DNA of 64,000 nucleotides from Gordonia hankookensis (lineage in GTDB: Bacteria; Actinomycetota; Actinomycetes; Mycobacteriales; Mycobacteriaceae): the NCBI RefSeq assembly GCF_014673215.1, contig NZ_JACWMS010000004.1, positions 186,001 through 250,000 on the forward strand, read 5' to 3'. The notes beneath the pieces were generated by a model that saw nothing but the letters and a program-made list of their open reading frames with translations, was not told the origin of the DNA and did not search any database. The translations under genes and the position numbers were made by a program. Shown piece by piece: positions 46,143 through 59,134 of the stretch; the stretch's first letter is position 1; each line of letters opens with the position of its first letter.

Positions 46143-48124
46143 GCGGTCGACACCGTTCGGTGGGGGAACCGACCCTGACGCGTTACCCGTTCAGCGCCGT
46201 CGTCGGGCAGGAGCGGCTGAAGCTCGCGTTGATCCTGTCCGCCATCTCGCCCGGGATCGGGGGAGTCCTGATCCGTGGTGAGAAGGGAACGGCCAAGTCG
46301 ACGATCGTCCGGGGACTCGGCCCGCTTCTCGCCGGTGATCCCACCCCGACCGACGACGACGCCCGAGGCCGCGTCGTCGAACTCCCGATCGGCGCCACCG
46401 AGGACCGCGTCATCGGCTCCCTCGACCTGACCGCGGTACTCAGTGAGGGCCGAGCGGAGTTCACCCCCGGTCTGTTGGCACGGGCCGATGGCGGGGTGCT
46501 CTACATCGACGAGGTGAACCTCCTCGCCGATCACCTCGTCGACGTGCTCCTCGACGCCGCCGCCAGCGGCCGGGTCACCATCGAACGAGATGGTGTGTCG
46601 CACACCCAATCCGCCGATTTCGTGTTGGTGGGGACGATGAACCCGGAAGAAGGGGAGCTCCGGCCGCAGCTGCTCGACCGGTTCGGCCTCGCGGTGGACG
46701 TGGCCGCCGGCCGCGACATCTCGGAACGAGTGGAGATCGTCTCGCGCCGAATGGAATTCGATGCCGACCCGGATCGTTTCGCGGCGCGCCATCAAGACGC
46801 GGAGCGGGAACTGGCGCGACGGATCGGCACCGCCCGCGAGCTGATGCCGTCGGTCAGCATCCCGCCAGTGGAATTGCGTCGGATCGCCGGGATCTGCGCA
46901 CACCTCGACGTCGACGGGTTGCGCGGCGACATCGTGGTCGCGCGGACGGCGGCTGCGCACGCCGCATGGCGCGAGGCCCTCGAGGTCACCGAGGACGATG
47001 TCCGGGTGGCCGTCGAGCTGGCGTTGCCACACCGCAGGCGCCGGAATCCGTTCGACGAATCAGGTTTGACCACAGAACAACTCGATGATGCGATGGATGC
47101 TGGCGACGAGGCCGCCGGATCGGGGGAGCCCGACGACGATCCCGATCCCACGGACCAGGGACCGGGCGGGAGCGACGCCCCCGGCGAGGATGCCACTGCC
47201 GGTGCGGATGAATCCGGCGGGACGACAGCAGATCCGGGAACCGACACCGCTGGCGATTCCGATGCCGACGAGAAGGCGCCTGCCCCGGGAGCGCGATTCG
47301 GGACACCGCAGCCCCGCGCGAGCGCACCAACCGTGCGGAGACTGCGGGTGGACGGTGTCGGTGACGGCGATCCCGGACGCCGATCGCGCGCGCGGTCCCG
47401 TCGGGGGCACACCACACATGCGACCGCGTTCGAGCACGGCCGGCCGGTCCATCTGTTCGGCACCATCTTGAATGCGGCCGAGCGACACCACGGTTCGTGG
47501 GTGGCCACGGGGTCGGGGCAGTCGTCGCCGATGCGGGTCGTCGCCGACGATCTGCGCGCCGCCCAGCGCATCGGTCAGGAGGGCAACCTCGTCGTCTTCC
47601 TCGTCGACCTGTCGGGTTCGATGACCGCGCGACGTCGGCTCACCACCGTGAGTGGTGTGTGCGTCGACCTGCTCCGCGATTCGTACACCCGGCGCGACCG
47701 GGTGGCGGTGGTCGTCGCGCGGGGGGCGTCGGCATCGGTGGCCGTGCCGCCGACCAAGTCCGTCGAGATCGCCGTGCGCCGGCTGGCCGACATCCGCACC
47801 GGCGGGCGCACCCCGTTGGCAGAGGGGATCACCACCGCGGCCGAACTCATCGAGCGGGCCGGACGCCGGGAGCCGCAGCGACGTCCGTTGCTGGTCGTCC
47901 TCACCGACGGGCGTGCGACCGCGGGCCCGGATGCCGCAGGCCGTGCACGGTCGGCCGCCGCCGCGATCGGGCGCCGAGACATCGACGCGGTGGTCGTCGA
48001 CTGCGAGCAGGGCATGATCCGGCTGGGTCTGGCGAACGACCTCGCCGCCGCCATGGGTGCCCGATGCCTGCCGATGGACGAACTCACCGCCGACGTGCTC
48101 GCCCGTCCGGGACGGGCCGCCTGA
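46139..48124 (+). CDS. Fused metal chelatase, ChlI-ChlD type (probable cobaltochelatase)
   Basis: 661-residue protein fusing an AAA+ ATPase (about 15-330; RGEKGTAKSTIVRGLGPLL, GGVLYIDEVNLL) to a von Willebrand A domain (about 470-650; FLVDLSGSMTARRRL as MIDAS). An acidic, Pro/Gly-rich linker (about 330-400) separates them. In chlorophyll synthesis subunits I and D drive metal insertion by the large subunit; here, beside cobO and cobB and without chlorophyll genes, cobalt insertion into a corrinoid precursor is more likely. The large CobN-type subunit is not in this window. Confidence 0.88.
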   Translation: MSGRHRSVGEPTLTRYPFSAVVGQERLKLALILSAISPGIGGVLIRGEKGTAKSTIVRGLGPLLAGDPTPTDDDARGRVVELPIGATEDRVIGSLDLTAVLSEGRAEFTPGLLARADGGVLYIDEVNLLADHLVDVLLDAAASGRVTIERDGVSHTQSADFVLVGTMNPEEGELRPQLLDRFGLAVDVAAGRDISERVEIVSRRMEFDADPDRFAARHQDAERELARRIGTARELMPSVSIPPVELRRIAGICAHLDVDGLRGDIVVARTAAAHAAWREALEVTEDDVRVAVELALPHRRRRNPFDESGLTTEQLDDAMDAGDEAAGSGEPDDDPDPTDQGPGGSDAPGEDATAGADESGGTTADPGTDTAGDSDADEKAPAPGARFGTPQPRASAPTVRRLRVDGVGDGDPGRRSRARSRRGHTTHATAFEHGRPVHLFGTILNAAERHHGSWVATGSGQSSPMRVVADDLRAAQRIGQEGNLVVFLVDLSGSMTARRRLTTVSGVCVDLLRDSYTRRDRVAVVVARGASASVAVPPTKSVEIAVRRLADIRTGGRTPLAEGITTAAELIERAGRREPQRRPLLVVLTDGRATAGPDAAGRARSAAAAIGRRDIDAVVVDCEQGMIRLGLANDLAAAMGARCLPMDELTADVLARPGRAA

Positions 48125-48163
48125 CATCTGTTCTGCACCAGCGAGAAACGGCAGGAGGCCGCA

Positions 48164-48781
48164 GTGCCGCAAGGAGTGCCCGACACCATCCCCGACGACG
48201 GGCTCACCACCCGGCAACGCCGGAACCAGCCGGTCCTGGCAGTGCACACCGGGGACGGCAAGGGGAAGTCGACGGCGGCGTTCGGGATGGCGATGCGTGC
48301 GTGGAACGCAGGCATGCGGGTGGCCGTGTTCCAGTTCGTCAAGAGCGCCAAGTGGCGCGTCGGCGAGGAGACCGCGCTCACCACGCTGGGCACCGTGCAC
48401 GAGCAGACCGGTCAGGGCGGTCCGGTCGAATGGCACAAGATGGGGCAGGGCTGGTCGTGGCTGCGTGCCAACGAAGACCATGATGCCGACCATGCCGAGG
48501 CCGCTCGTGCCGGATGGGCGGAGATCGCCCGCCGGCTGGCCGCCGAGCAGCACGATTTCTACGTGCTGGACGAGTTCACCTACCCGCTCGACTGGGGCTG
48601 GGTCGACACCGACGAGGTTGTCTCCGCGCTCGGCGGTCGACCCGGGCGGCAGCATGTCGTGATCACCGGGCGCCGCGCCCCGTCGGCCCTGGTCGACGCC
48701 GCCGACCTCGTCACCGAGATGCGTAAGGTCGCGCACCCGATGGATGCCGGCCGCAAGGGGCAGAAGGGCATCGAGTGGTGA
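48164..48781 (+). CDS. cobO: Cob(I)yrinic acid a,c-diamide adenosyltransferase
   Basis: 205-residue CobA/CobO-type ATP:corrinoid adenosyltransferase. P-loop VHTGDGKGKSTAAFGMAMRAW, then VFQFVKSAKWRVGEE, MGQGWSWL and the DEFTYPLDWGWVDTDEV block; the C-terminus ADLVTEMRKVAHPMDAGRKGQKGIEW is typical. The GTG start is preceded by GGCAGGAGG. cobB follows after 43 bp. Confidence 0.95.
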   Translation: MPQGVPDTIPDDGLTTRQRRNQPVLAVHTGDGKGKSTAAFGMAMRAWNAGMRVAVFQFVKSAKWRVGEETALTTLGTVHEQTGQGGPVEWHKMGQGWSWLRANEDHDADHAEAARAGWAEIARRLAAEQHDFYVLDEFTYPLDWGWVDTDEVVSALGGRPGRQHVVITGRRAPSALVDAADLVTEMRKVAHPMDAGRKGQKGIEW

Positions 48782-48824
48782 CGCCATCCTCGGATGCCCC
48801 GGCTCCCGTTCCGGAGGGGCCGGG

Positions 48825-51958
<3,134 letters not shown>

Positions 51959-52007
51959 GACGGCGTCCGCGCACGAACAACGGGGAGCTCGGGACGAGCT
52001 CGGCGCG

Positions 52008-52676
52008 TCAGATCTTGCCGTCGCGCAGCTTGGTCGCCATCACCGCGACCTGGGTGCGTCGCTGCATGTCGAGCTTCGCCAGGATGCGGGACACATAGTT
52101 CTTGATCGTCTTCTCGGCCAGGAACATCCGCTCCGCGATCTGTCGATTGGTGAGCCCGTCGCCGATGTGGCCGAACACCTCGCGCTCCTGTGCGGTGAGT
52201 TCGGCGAGCGGATCGGCGGCCGAACCCTTGCCGTCCCGCAGTTTGGCGAGGAGGGCGGCCGTGCTGCGGTCGTCGAGCAGGGACCCGCCGTGTCCGACGG
52301 TCCGGACTGCCGCAACGAGGTTGTGGCCGAGGATCTGCTTGAGCACGAAGCCGGACGCACCGGCCAGCACCGCCGCCAGCAAGGCGTCGTCGTCGGCGTA
52401 GCTGGTCAGCATCAGACAGTGCACCGACGGTTCTTCGGCCCGGACGTCGCGGCACAGTTCCACGCCGTTGCCGTCCGGTAGTCGGACGTCGAGCACCGCG
52501 ACGTCGGGTTTGGTCGCGAGGATGCCGACCTTCGCCTCACCCACAGATGCGGCTTCACCGACCACTTCCAGATCGTCGGCGGTGCCCAAGAGGTCGCGCA
52601 GACCGCGTCGGACCAATTCGTGGTCGTCGACGAGGTAGACGCGGACCAGCTTGTCCGGTGTGGCATCGGCAGGCAT
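52008..52676 (-). CDS. dosR: DosR/DevR-like response regulator
   Basis: 222-residue NarL-family regulator. The receiver domain has [19 protein letters not shown] and [17 protein letters not shown] with phospho-accepting Asp63, plus a conserved LTSYADDDA. The LuxR-type HTH reads [43 protein letters not shown], split here over about residues 150-200. It is close to mycobacterial DosR over the whole length. The start MPADATPD is preferred over an upstream in-frame codon. Its end is 49 bp from the kinase stop, so the pair is convergent, unlike dosRS in M. tuberculosis. Confidence 0.88.
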   Translation of the reverse strand: MPADATPDKLVRVYLVDDHELVRRGLRDLLGTADDLEVVGEAASVGEAKVGILATKPDVAVLDVRLPDGNGVELCRDVRAEEPSVHCLMLTSYADDDALLAAVLAGASGFVLKQILGHNLVAAVRTVGHGGSLLDDRSTAALLAKLRDGKGSAADPLAELTAQEREVFGHIGDGLTNRQIAERMFLAEKTIKNYVSRILAKLDMQRRTQVAVMATKLRDGKI

Positions 52677-52746
52677 GTCCTCGACGGTACCGCAGGTCCA
52701 GACGGCGGGAGGCACCTGAACTCTGACGACCTGAGACCCAGCCGAT

Positions 52747-52761
52747 CCGGGACTTTGTGCT
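52747..52761. promoter_or_regulatory. Possible DosR half-site
   Basis: CCGGGACTTTGTGCT contains GGGACTTT, matching one half of the DosR box GGGACTWWAGTCCC; read on the other strand it gives AAAGTCCCGG. The second half is poor. It lies between the divergent dosR-like and desaturase genes and could serve either. Confidence 0.35.
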
Positions 52762-52843
52762 CACGTGAGGACGTCGCCCGGTGACGCAGTGTTGGTTGTA
52801 CACCGGCGATGGCGGCCGGCGAGTACGACTTCGAGGGAGAGCG

Positions 52844-53854
52844 ATGACGAGCGTGATCGGTTCACCGACGGTGACGGACACACGGATGACCGGATCGGAT
52901 CTGCTCCGGGAGTTGCTCCCGGTCTGTGAGACCGAGGTCGAGCGGCATATGAAGATGACCAGGGACTGGCATCCGCACGACTACGTCCCGTGGGACGACG
53001 GCCGCAACTTCGCCGCGCTGGGCGGCGACGACTGGGATCCGTCGCAGTCCCACCTGTCGGAGACGGCCAAGGCGGCCATGATCACCAATCTCCTGACCGA
53101 GGACAACCTCCCGTCCTATCACCGCGTGATCGCGGACAACTTCGGTCTCGACGACGCGTGGGGCTTCTGGGTGGGCCGGTGGACAGCCGAGGAGATGCGT
53201 CACTCGGTGGTGATGCGTGACTACCTCGTGGTCACCCGAGGTGTGGACCCCGTCGAACTGGAGAACACCCGGATGCAACACATGACGCACGGTTTCAACC
53301 CGCTGCCCGAGGACGACGGACAGCGCGACCACAGCTTCGACATGCTCTACGCCGTCAGCTACGTGAGCTTCCAGGAACTGGCCACCCGGGTGTCGCACCG
53401 CAACACCGGAAAGGCCTGCGGCGACCCGATCGCCGACCGCATGCTGCAACGTGTCGCCGCGGACGAGAACCTGCACATGCTCTTCTATCGCAACATCGTC
53501 GACGGTGCGCTCGACCTGGTCCCGGATCAGGCGATGGCCGCGATCTACGGCATCGTCTCGAACTTCCAGATGCCCGGCGCGACGATGCCGAACTTCCGTC
53601 GCAATGCGGTCCTGATCGCCAAGGGAGGGATCTACGACCTGCCGCAGCACATGTCCGAGGTGGTGATGCCGGTGCTGCGCAAGTGGCGGATCTTCGAACG
53701 CGATGACTTCGGCCCACTCGGCGAGCACTATCGGGAGTTGTTGGGCGACTTCCTCGAACAGATGAACATCAAGGTGGGCAAGTTCGAGGAATCACGTGAG
53801 CGCGCCCTGGCCCGTCAGCGAGCCAGGGGACTTGTCGACGTGCCTGCGCGATGA
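52844..53854 (+). CDS. Acyl-ACP desaturase (DesA family)
   Basis: 336-residue soluble diiron desaturase, introducing a cis double bond in acyl-ACP. The two iron-binding motifs are TAEEMRHSVVM and DENLHMLFYRN (E-E-x-x-H and D-E-x-x-H), and the plant-type family opening LLPVCETEVERHMK is present. It resembles DesA1/DesA2 of mycobacteria, which act in mycolic and unsaturated fatty acid synthesis. ATG chosen with GAGGGAGAG upstream. It is divergent from the dosR-like gene, with a possible DosR half-site between. Its end is 6 bp from the convergent fadD. Confidence 0.9.
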   Translation: MTSVIGSPTVTDTRMTGSDLLRELLPVCETEVERHMKMTRDWHPHDYVPWDDGRNFAALGGDDWDPSQSHLSETAKAAMITNLLTEDNLPSYHRVIADNFGLDDAWGFWVGRWTAEEMRHSVVMRDYLVVTRGVDPVELENTRMQHMTHGFNPLPEDDGQRDHSFDMLYAVSYVSFQELATRVSHRNTGKACGDPIADRMLQRVAADENLHMLFYRNIVDGALDLVPDQAMAAIYGIVSNFQMPGATMPNFRRNAVLIAKGGIYDLPQHMSEVVMPVLRKWRIFERDDFGPLGEHYRELLGDFLEQMNIKVGKFEESRERALARQRARGLVDVPAR

Positions 53855-53860
53855 CCGGCG

Positions 53861-55522
53861 TCAGCTCGTCGGCACCTGCGGGAGAACGTCTGTCCTACCG
53901 TGTGCGCGGAATTCGTCGGCGAGTCGGGCCGCCCGGATCGCGTCGAACGGGTGATAGTCGCCATCCCGGAACTCGAAGATCGGGTCGTCGGTGAACCAGG
54001 CCGCACGTCGTAGCGCGGGTTTGTCGAGCTTGCGGGTGGCGGTGAGGGGCAGCGCATCGGTCAGTCGCACCAGCGATGGCGTCCACTTGGTGCCCAGATC
54101 TGGCTGTGCGGAGAGGAATTCGGCGAAGGCCTGCGGATCGAAGTCGGCGGCGGGCAGCTCGAGTGCGACCATCACCCGGTCTCCGGTGCGCGGATCGGGG
54201 ATGCCGTAGGCGGCCACGCCTCGCGGGCCGGGGAACCGGGCGACGATCCGCTCGAGCGGTGCGGTGGCGAAGTTCTCGGAGTCGACGCGGATCCAGTCGC
54301 TGGTGCGACCGGCGAACCAGAAGACGCCGTCGGCGTCCCGGTAGGCGAGGTCGCCGGACCAGTAATCACCGTCGCGGATCTTCGCTTCCGTCGCCTCGGG
54401 ATTGTTGTAGTAGCCCTCGAAGCGGTCGCCGCCGCCGCGCGCCACGATCTCCCCGATCGCCTCCTCGGCGTTGGTCATGATTCCGTCCCCATCGAAAATC
54501 GCAGGAGGACAGGGTGTTCCGTCGTCGTGAAGGATCTCCAGACCCATCTCGGGCCGGGGAATCCCGAGTGCCCCCGGTGGCGTGTCGGCGTCGCGCAGTA
54601 TCACGCAGACTCCCTCGGAGGAGCCATAGGACTCGATGATCCGGCAGCCGAACCGGCGCGTGAACTCCGCACGGTCGACCGCAGACGCCTCGGTCCCGAA
54701 GCCGAGGCGGAGATCGGTGTGGGATTCGGCGGGCGATTCGGGCTGGGCCAGGATGTAGGTCAGGGACCGGCCGACATAGTTGAAGAACGTGGCGCCGAAA
54801 CGCCGGACGTCCGGGAGGAAACCTGACGCGCTGAATCGGGGACGGATGGCGAACGTCCCGCCGTAGGCGAGGATCGGCGCCCAGGCGCTCATCAACGCAT
54901 TGCCGTGGAAGAGCGGCATGGCGTTGTATGCGACGTCGTGGCGGCCGAGGCCGCGGACATTGAGTTCGCCGATCGCGGCGAGCCGCGCGGAACTGCAGAT
55001 CACCGCCTTGGGTGCCCCCGTGGACCCCGAGGTGAACAACAACAGCAGATCGTGATTGACGCCGCGGAAGGCGGGGAAGTCGTCGATGTTGGCGTGCCGA
55101 TGGCCGTCGATCACGGAGGCGTAGTGCGCTGAGTCGGTCTCGAGGGTCTCGACGTCTCCGCAGTCGGGGATCAACTCGCGGCGCGAGGCCCCGACGAGGA
55201 CCAGTCCACAGTCGGTCCGTCGGACATCGGCGGCGAGTTCGGCACCGCGCCGGGTCGGATTGACACCGACAACGGTGACGCCGGCGAGCGCGGCACCACC
55301 GATGAGGAACAGATACTCGGGATCGTTGTCCATCAGGATGCCGACGTGCCACGGGCCGGGCCGGGAACCGCGCAGTCGCCGGAGAGCTGCGGCCCGTACC
55401 GCCGACTCCGCGACGAACTCGCGCCACGTCCATGCGTCGTCACCGGAACGCAGTGCGATGCCCGGATCGTCGCTGCGGGCGGCGAGCAGGTCGGCGATCG
55501 TCCTCGTGGACGGGTTGGTCAT
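53861..55522 (-). CDS. fadD: Fatty acyl-CoA/AMP ligase
   Basis: 553-residue adenylate-forming enzyme activating a fatty or related carboxylic acid. P-loop LLLLFTSGSTGAPKAV, IESYGSSEGV, the ribose-binding YWSGDLAYRD and FAGRTSDWIRVDSENFATAPLE, and the C-terminal Lys in PLTATRKLDKPALRR are all in order. FadD1/FadD17-like by eye; the substrate is not deducible. Convergent with the desaturase. Confidence 0.9.
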   Translation of the reverse strand: MTNPSTRTIADLLAARSDDPGIALRSGDDAWTWREFVAESAVRAAALRRLRGSRPGPWHVGILMDNDPEYLFLIGGAALAGVTVVGVNPTRRGAELAADVRRTDCGLVLVGASRRELIPDCGDVETLETDSAHYASVIDGHRHANIDDFPAFRGVNHDLLLLFTSGSTGAPKAVICSSARLAAIGELNVRGLGRHDVAYNAMPLFHGNALMSAWAPILAYGGTFAIRPRFSASGFLPDVRRFGATFFNYVGRSLTYILAQPESPAESHTDLRLGFGTEASAVDRAEFTRRFGCRIIESYGSSEGVCVILRDADTPPGALGIPRPEMGLEILHDDGTPCPPAIFDGDGIMTNAEEAIGEIVARGGGDRFEGYYNNPEATEAKIRDGDYWSGDLAYRDADGVFWFAGRTSDWIRVDSENFATAPLERIVARFPGPRGVAAYGIPDPRTGDRVMVALELPAADFDPQAFAEFLSAQPDLGTKWTPSLVRLTDALPLTATRKLDKPALRRAAWFTDDPIFEFRDGDYHPFDAIRAARLADEFRAHGRTDVLPQVPTS

Positions 55523-55668
55523 CCGGGCACCCCTCTGTGACGTCGGTTACGTGGCGGTGATCCGCAACGTATCACCGTGATCACGCCGCCTCGGTGACTC
55601 GGCGTCCGGTACCGCAGGCGTCGTCCTGGCGACGGTCGGGTGTGGTTCGGACGGTAGGCTCGTGGCTC

Positions 55669-56901
55669 ATGTCGGCACCAGCATCCGCAGACGGCTCGTC
55701 CGGCGGTCACTACCTCGTCGGCCTCGATCTGACGGGCCGCAAGGTCGTCCTCGTGGGCGGGGGATCGGTGGCGCAGCGGCGACTGCCCAATCTGGTCGCG
55801 GCAGGCGCACAGGTGCACGTCGTCGCAATCGACCCGACGCCCGCCGTCGAATCCACGCCCGGGGTCACCGTGTACCGCCGCGCCTACCAGGGAGACGATC
55901 TCGTCGGGGCCTGGTACGTGATGGCGTGCACCGACGATCCCGAGGTCAACGCGCGGGTCGTCGCCGACGCCGAGGCGCGTCACACCTTCTGCGTCCGTAC
56001 CGACGACGCCCGATTCGGCACGGCGGTCACGCCGGCCTCCGGCCGCCATCGGGACCTCCAGTTCGGCGTGCTCGCCGGGGGCGACCACCGGCAGTCGGCG
56101 GCGTTGCGTGCCGCGATCGGACGTGCCCTCGCCGACGGTTCGCTGACCGTCGACGACGACGCGCCCCATCCGCCGGGCGTCGCGCTGATCGGCGGGGGTC
56201 CCGGAGACCCCGATCTGATCACCGTGCGTGGCCAGAAGCTCCTGCAGGCGGCAGATGTGGTGGTCGCCGATCGCCTCGCGCCACCCCAACTGCTCGCCGA
56301 GCTGGGGCCGCAGGTGGAGATCGTCGACGCGGCGAAGGTGCCCTACGGGCGCGCCATGAAACAAGAGGCCATCAACGCCGTCCTGGTGGATCGCGCCAAG
56401 GCAGGGAAGTTCGTGGTGCGGCTCAAGGGCGGTGACCCGTATGTCTACGGCCGCGGGTTCGAAGAGGTCCAGGCCTGCGTCGAGGCCGGGGTCCCGGTGA
56501 CCGTCGTCCCCGGGATCAGCAGTCCGATCGCGGTGCCCGCGTCGGCGGGCATCCCGGTCACGCATCGCGGTGTCACACATGAGGTGGTGATCGCCTCGGG
56601 GCACGTCCCACCCGGCCACCCGGACTCACTGATCGATTGGGCCGCCGTCGCACGGCTGCGGGGCACCCTGGTGCTGATGATGGCGGTGGAGCGGGTCGAC
56701 GTGTTCGCCGACGCGCTGCTCGCAGGCGGAAAGCCGCCGCACACGCCCGTCGCGATGATCGAGAACGGCTCCCTCCCGACGCAGCGCGTGCTCCGTACCG
56801 ATCTCGCCGATGCGGGGGCGACCGCCCGGGAGCACGACCTGCGGCCACCGGCGATCGTGGTGATCGGCGATGTCGCCGGGTTCACCGACGCGCCATCCTG
56901 A
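55669..56901 (+). CDS. cysG: Sirohaem synthase (dehydrogenase/ferrochelatase + SAM methyltransferase)
   Basis: 410-residue bifunctional protein. The N-terminal part (about 15-165) is a precorrin-2 dehydrogenase-like domain with VVLVGGGSVAQRRLP. The C-terminal part (about 165-410) is an uroporphyrinogen-III C-methyltransferase: VALIGGGPGDPDLITVRGQKLL, VVRLKGGDPYVYGRG and VPGISSPIAVPASAGIPVTHRG. It supplies sirohaem and the corrin pathway with precorrin-2. The ATG MSAPASADG was chosen. In M. tuberculosis cysG follows cobB directly; here 5.4 kb of other genes intervene. Confidence 0.95.
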   Translation: MSAPASADGSSGGHYLVGLDLTGRKVVLVGGGSVAQRRLPNLVAAGAQVHVVAIDPTPAVESTPGVTVYRRAYQGDDLVGAWYVMACTDDPEVNARVVADAEARHTFCVRTDDARFGTAVTPASGRHRDLQFGVLAGGDHRQSAALRAAIGRALADGSLTVDDDAPHPPGVALIGGGPGDPDLITVRGQKLLQAADVVVADRLAPPQLLAELGPQVEIVDAAKVPYGRAMKQEAINAVLVDRAKAGKFVVRLKGGDPYVYGRGFEEVQACVEAGVPVTVVPGISSPIAVPASAGIPVTHRGVTHEVVIASGHVPPGHPDSLIDWAAVARLRGTLVLMMAVERVDVFADALLAGGKPPHTPVAMIENGSLPTQRVLRTDLADAGATAREHDLRPPAIVVIGDVAGFTDAPS

Positions 56902-57013
56902 CATCCGGTCCGACCTGGACGTCTGATCAGGACGTCCGACCCTGCGACGATGCCCCTCAACGGGCCAATGGCGATTGGCATATTCCACTCCGGGAGCGGT
57001 AGCGTCGGGCTTT

Positions 57014-58531
57014 ATGTCCGCACCGGAAACGTCGAGCCCCGGGCACACCGCCGTGCCGGAATACCGCAACGTCTTCGGTCCCGCGATCATCGTCCTGAGC
57101 GGGATGCAGCTGCTGATGGTGCTCGACGGCACCGTCGCGGCTCTGGCGCTGCCCCGGATCCGTGATGGCCTGCAACTCTCCGAATCCGGCGCGAACTGGA
57201 TCATCAGCAGTTACGTGCTCGCCTTCGGTGGACTGATGCTGCTCGGCGGCCGGCTCGGCGACACCTTCGGCCGCAAGCGCATGTTCATCGTCGGCGTCGT
57301 CGCGTTCACCGCGACATCGTTGTTGTGCGGTCTCGCGTGGAACGAGACGAGCCTGATCATCGGTCGCGCGCTGCAGGGCGCGTCGGCCGCCGTCGCCGCA
57401 CCGACGGCGATGGCGCTGGTCGCGACGACGTTCGCGCCGGGCAAGGCCCGTAGCCAGGCGTTTGCGATCTACGCCGCGATGACCGGCGTCGGGTCGGTCG
57501 CCGGTCTCATCCTGGGAGGCGTCCTCACACAGGTGTCGTGGCGGCTGGTGTTCCTGATCAACGTCCCGATCGGGGTGCTCGTCGCCGTCGGCGCGATCGC
57601 CGTCCTCCGCGAGTCGCAGGGCGAGCGTCTCTCGCTGGATGTGCCGGGCGCGATTCTCGCCACCCTCGGTTGCTCGTTGCTGGTGCTGGCGGTCAACGAG
57701 GGGCCGAGCGGTTGGGCCAGGCCGGTCGTGGTCGGCTCATTCGTCCTGGGGGCGCTCGCGCTGATCGCCTTCGTCTTCGTCGAGCGGCGGGCGAGCAACC
57801 CGATCCTGCCGTTCGTCATCTTCGAGAACCGCAACCGTGTCGCCGCGTTGGCGTCGATCTTCCTGGCCAGCATGATCATGATGTGCATGGCGGTGTTCAT
57901 CTCGCTGTACCTCCAGGGCATCCTCAAGTACTCGCCGATCCAGAGCGGGCTGGCCGTCGTGCCGTTCGCCTTCGGGCTCGGTGTGGCGGCTGCGATCGCC
58001 TCGAAGCTGGCCCTGATGATCCAGCCGCGCTGGCTGGTGCTGGTCGGTGGCGCGATCATCCTCGCCGGCTGCCTCTACGCCTCGTCGATCGCCACCGCGA
58101 CCCCGGGGTATTTCCCGAGCATCGCGCTCCCCGTCGTCGTCATCGGATTCGGCGTCGGCTTCGCCGTCATACCGCTCACGCTGTCGGTGGTCGCCGGGGT
58201 CGGGCCGATGGAGATCGGTCCGCTCACCGCACTCGCACAGGTCGCACAGAACCTGGGCGGAGCCATCGGCCTCGTGGCCGTCGGTGCCGCGGTCACCTCG
58301 CGGGCATTGTCGGAAGGCGGCACCACGCGCCCGGTCGAGGACATGAACGCGACCGAGCTGGCTGCTCAGGCCAGCGGCTACGGGCTGGCGTTCGCGTGCT
58401 GTGCCGGTATCGCGGTGCTGGCGGCCGTCGTCGTGATGTTCATGCGGTTCACACCGGAAGAGGTCGCGGAGGGACAGGCTGCGCAAGAAGCGGCCAACGC
58501 GTCACTCGACGTCGACCCCGAACATCCCTGA
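57014..58531 (+). CDS. efpA: MFS transporter, EfpA-like (DHA2)
   Basis: 505-residue, 14-segment transporter. It resembles mycobacterial EfpA by eye: GMQLLMVLDGTVAALALPRI, YVLAFGGLMLLGGRLGDTFGRKR, ALVATTFAPGKARSQA and the repeated pattern to the C-terminus. EfpA is also located between cysG and proS in M. tuberculosis, supporting orthology. Role: efflux of drugs and possibly lipids in mycobacteria. The ATG MSAPETSS was taken over an upstream TTG (56975). Confidence 0.88.
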   Translation: MSAPETSSPGHTAVPEYRNVFGPAIIVLSGMQLLMVLDGTVAALALPRIRDGLQLSESGANWIISSYVLAFGGLMLLGGRLGDTFGRKRMFIVGVVAFTATSLLCGLAWNETSLIIGRALQGASAAVAAPTAMALVATTFAPGKARSQAFAIYAAMTGVGSVAGLILGGVLTQVSWRLVFLINVPIGVLVAVGAIAVLRESQGERLSLDVPGAILATLGCSLLVLAVNEGPSGWARPVVVGSFVLGALALIAFVFVERRASNPILPFVIFENRNRVAALASIFLASMIMMCMAVFISLYLQGILKYSPIQSGLAVVPFAFGLGVAAAIASKLALMIQPRWLVLVGGAIILAGCLYASSIATATPGYFPSIALPVVVIGFGVGFAVIPLTLSVVAGVGPMEIGPLTALAQVAQNLGGAIGLVAVGAAVTSRALSEGGTTRPVEDMNATELAAQASGYGLAFACCAGIAVLAAVVVMFMRFTPEEVAEGQAAQEAANASLDVDPEHP

Positions 58532-58579
58532 GCGCATCCGAAGCGATGATTTTCCTCGCCGCGGCGAGTCTGGGTCTGT

Positions 58580-59110
58580 ATGAGGACCAAGAACCTGGCC
58601 GACCTGTACCAGCTCGCCACGCTCGACTGGGATCCGATAGTCGCGCGCCTGGACGCCGGCGTGTCACAGGCCCCCGGGACCGGCGGACCTGACCGGCACA
58701 CCTGGTGGCTGGCGACCATCGACGCCGACGGCCGCCCGCACGTGGCCGGTGTCGGAGCGCTGTGGCACGACGGCGCCCTGTGGTTCGAGACGGGCGCCGA
58801 GACCCGCAAGGGGCGCAACGTCGCCAGGGACCCGCGATGCACGTTGTCACTCGCCATGCACGACTACGACCTGGTCGTCGAGGGAGAGGCGCATCGGGTC
58901 ACCGACCCTGACGTCGTGGCCGAGATGGCCGCACAATGGGCCGTCGAATGGCCATGTCGCGTCGACGACAGCGGGGTCGCGCTCACCGCGGACTTCAGCG
59001 CACCGTCGGCGGGCCCGCCGCCCTGGTACGTCTATCGCGTCACGCCACGTGCGGCCACCGCACTGCTGACCGTGGAGCCGGGCGGTGCCACCCGATTCAC
59101 GTTCGACTGA
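58580..59110 (+). CDS. Pyridoxamine 5'-phosphate oxidase-fold protein
   Basis: 176-residue split-barrel flavin/F420-binding-type protein. HTWWLATIDADGRPHVAGVGALWHDGALWFETGAETRKGRN holds the FMN/F420-binding strand pattern, split in two parts around residue 50, and LSLAMHDYDLVVEGEAHRVTD follows. Most such actinobacterial proteins are uncharacterised F420- or FMN-dependent reductases. It is a single gene after efpA (48 bp) and convergent with yaaA. Confidence 0.85.
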   Translation: MRTKNLADLYQLATLDWDPIVARLDAGVSQAPGTGGPDRHTWWLATIDADGRPHVAGVGALWHDGALWFETGAETRKGRNVARDPRCTLSLAMHDYDLVVEGEAHRVTDPDVVAEMAAQWAVEWPCRVDDSGVALTADFSAPSAGPPPWYVYRVTPRAATALLTVEPGGATRFTFD

Positions 59111-59134
59111 ACGCGGTTCGAATGAACTCGGCGC

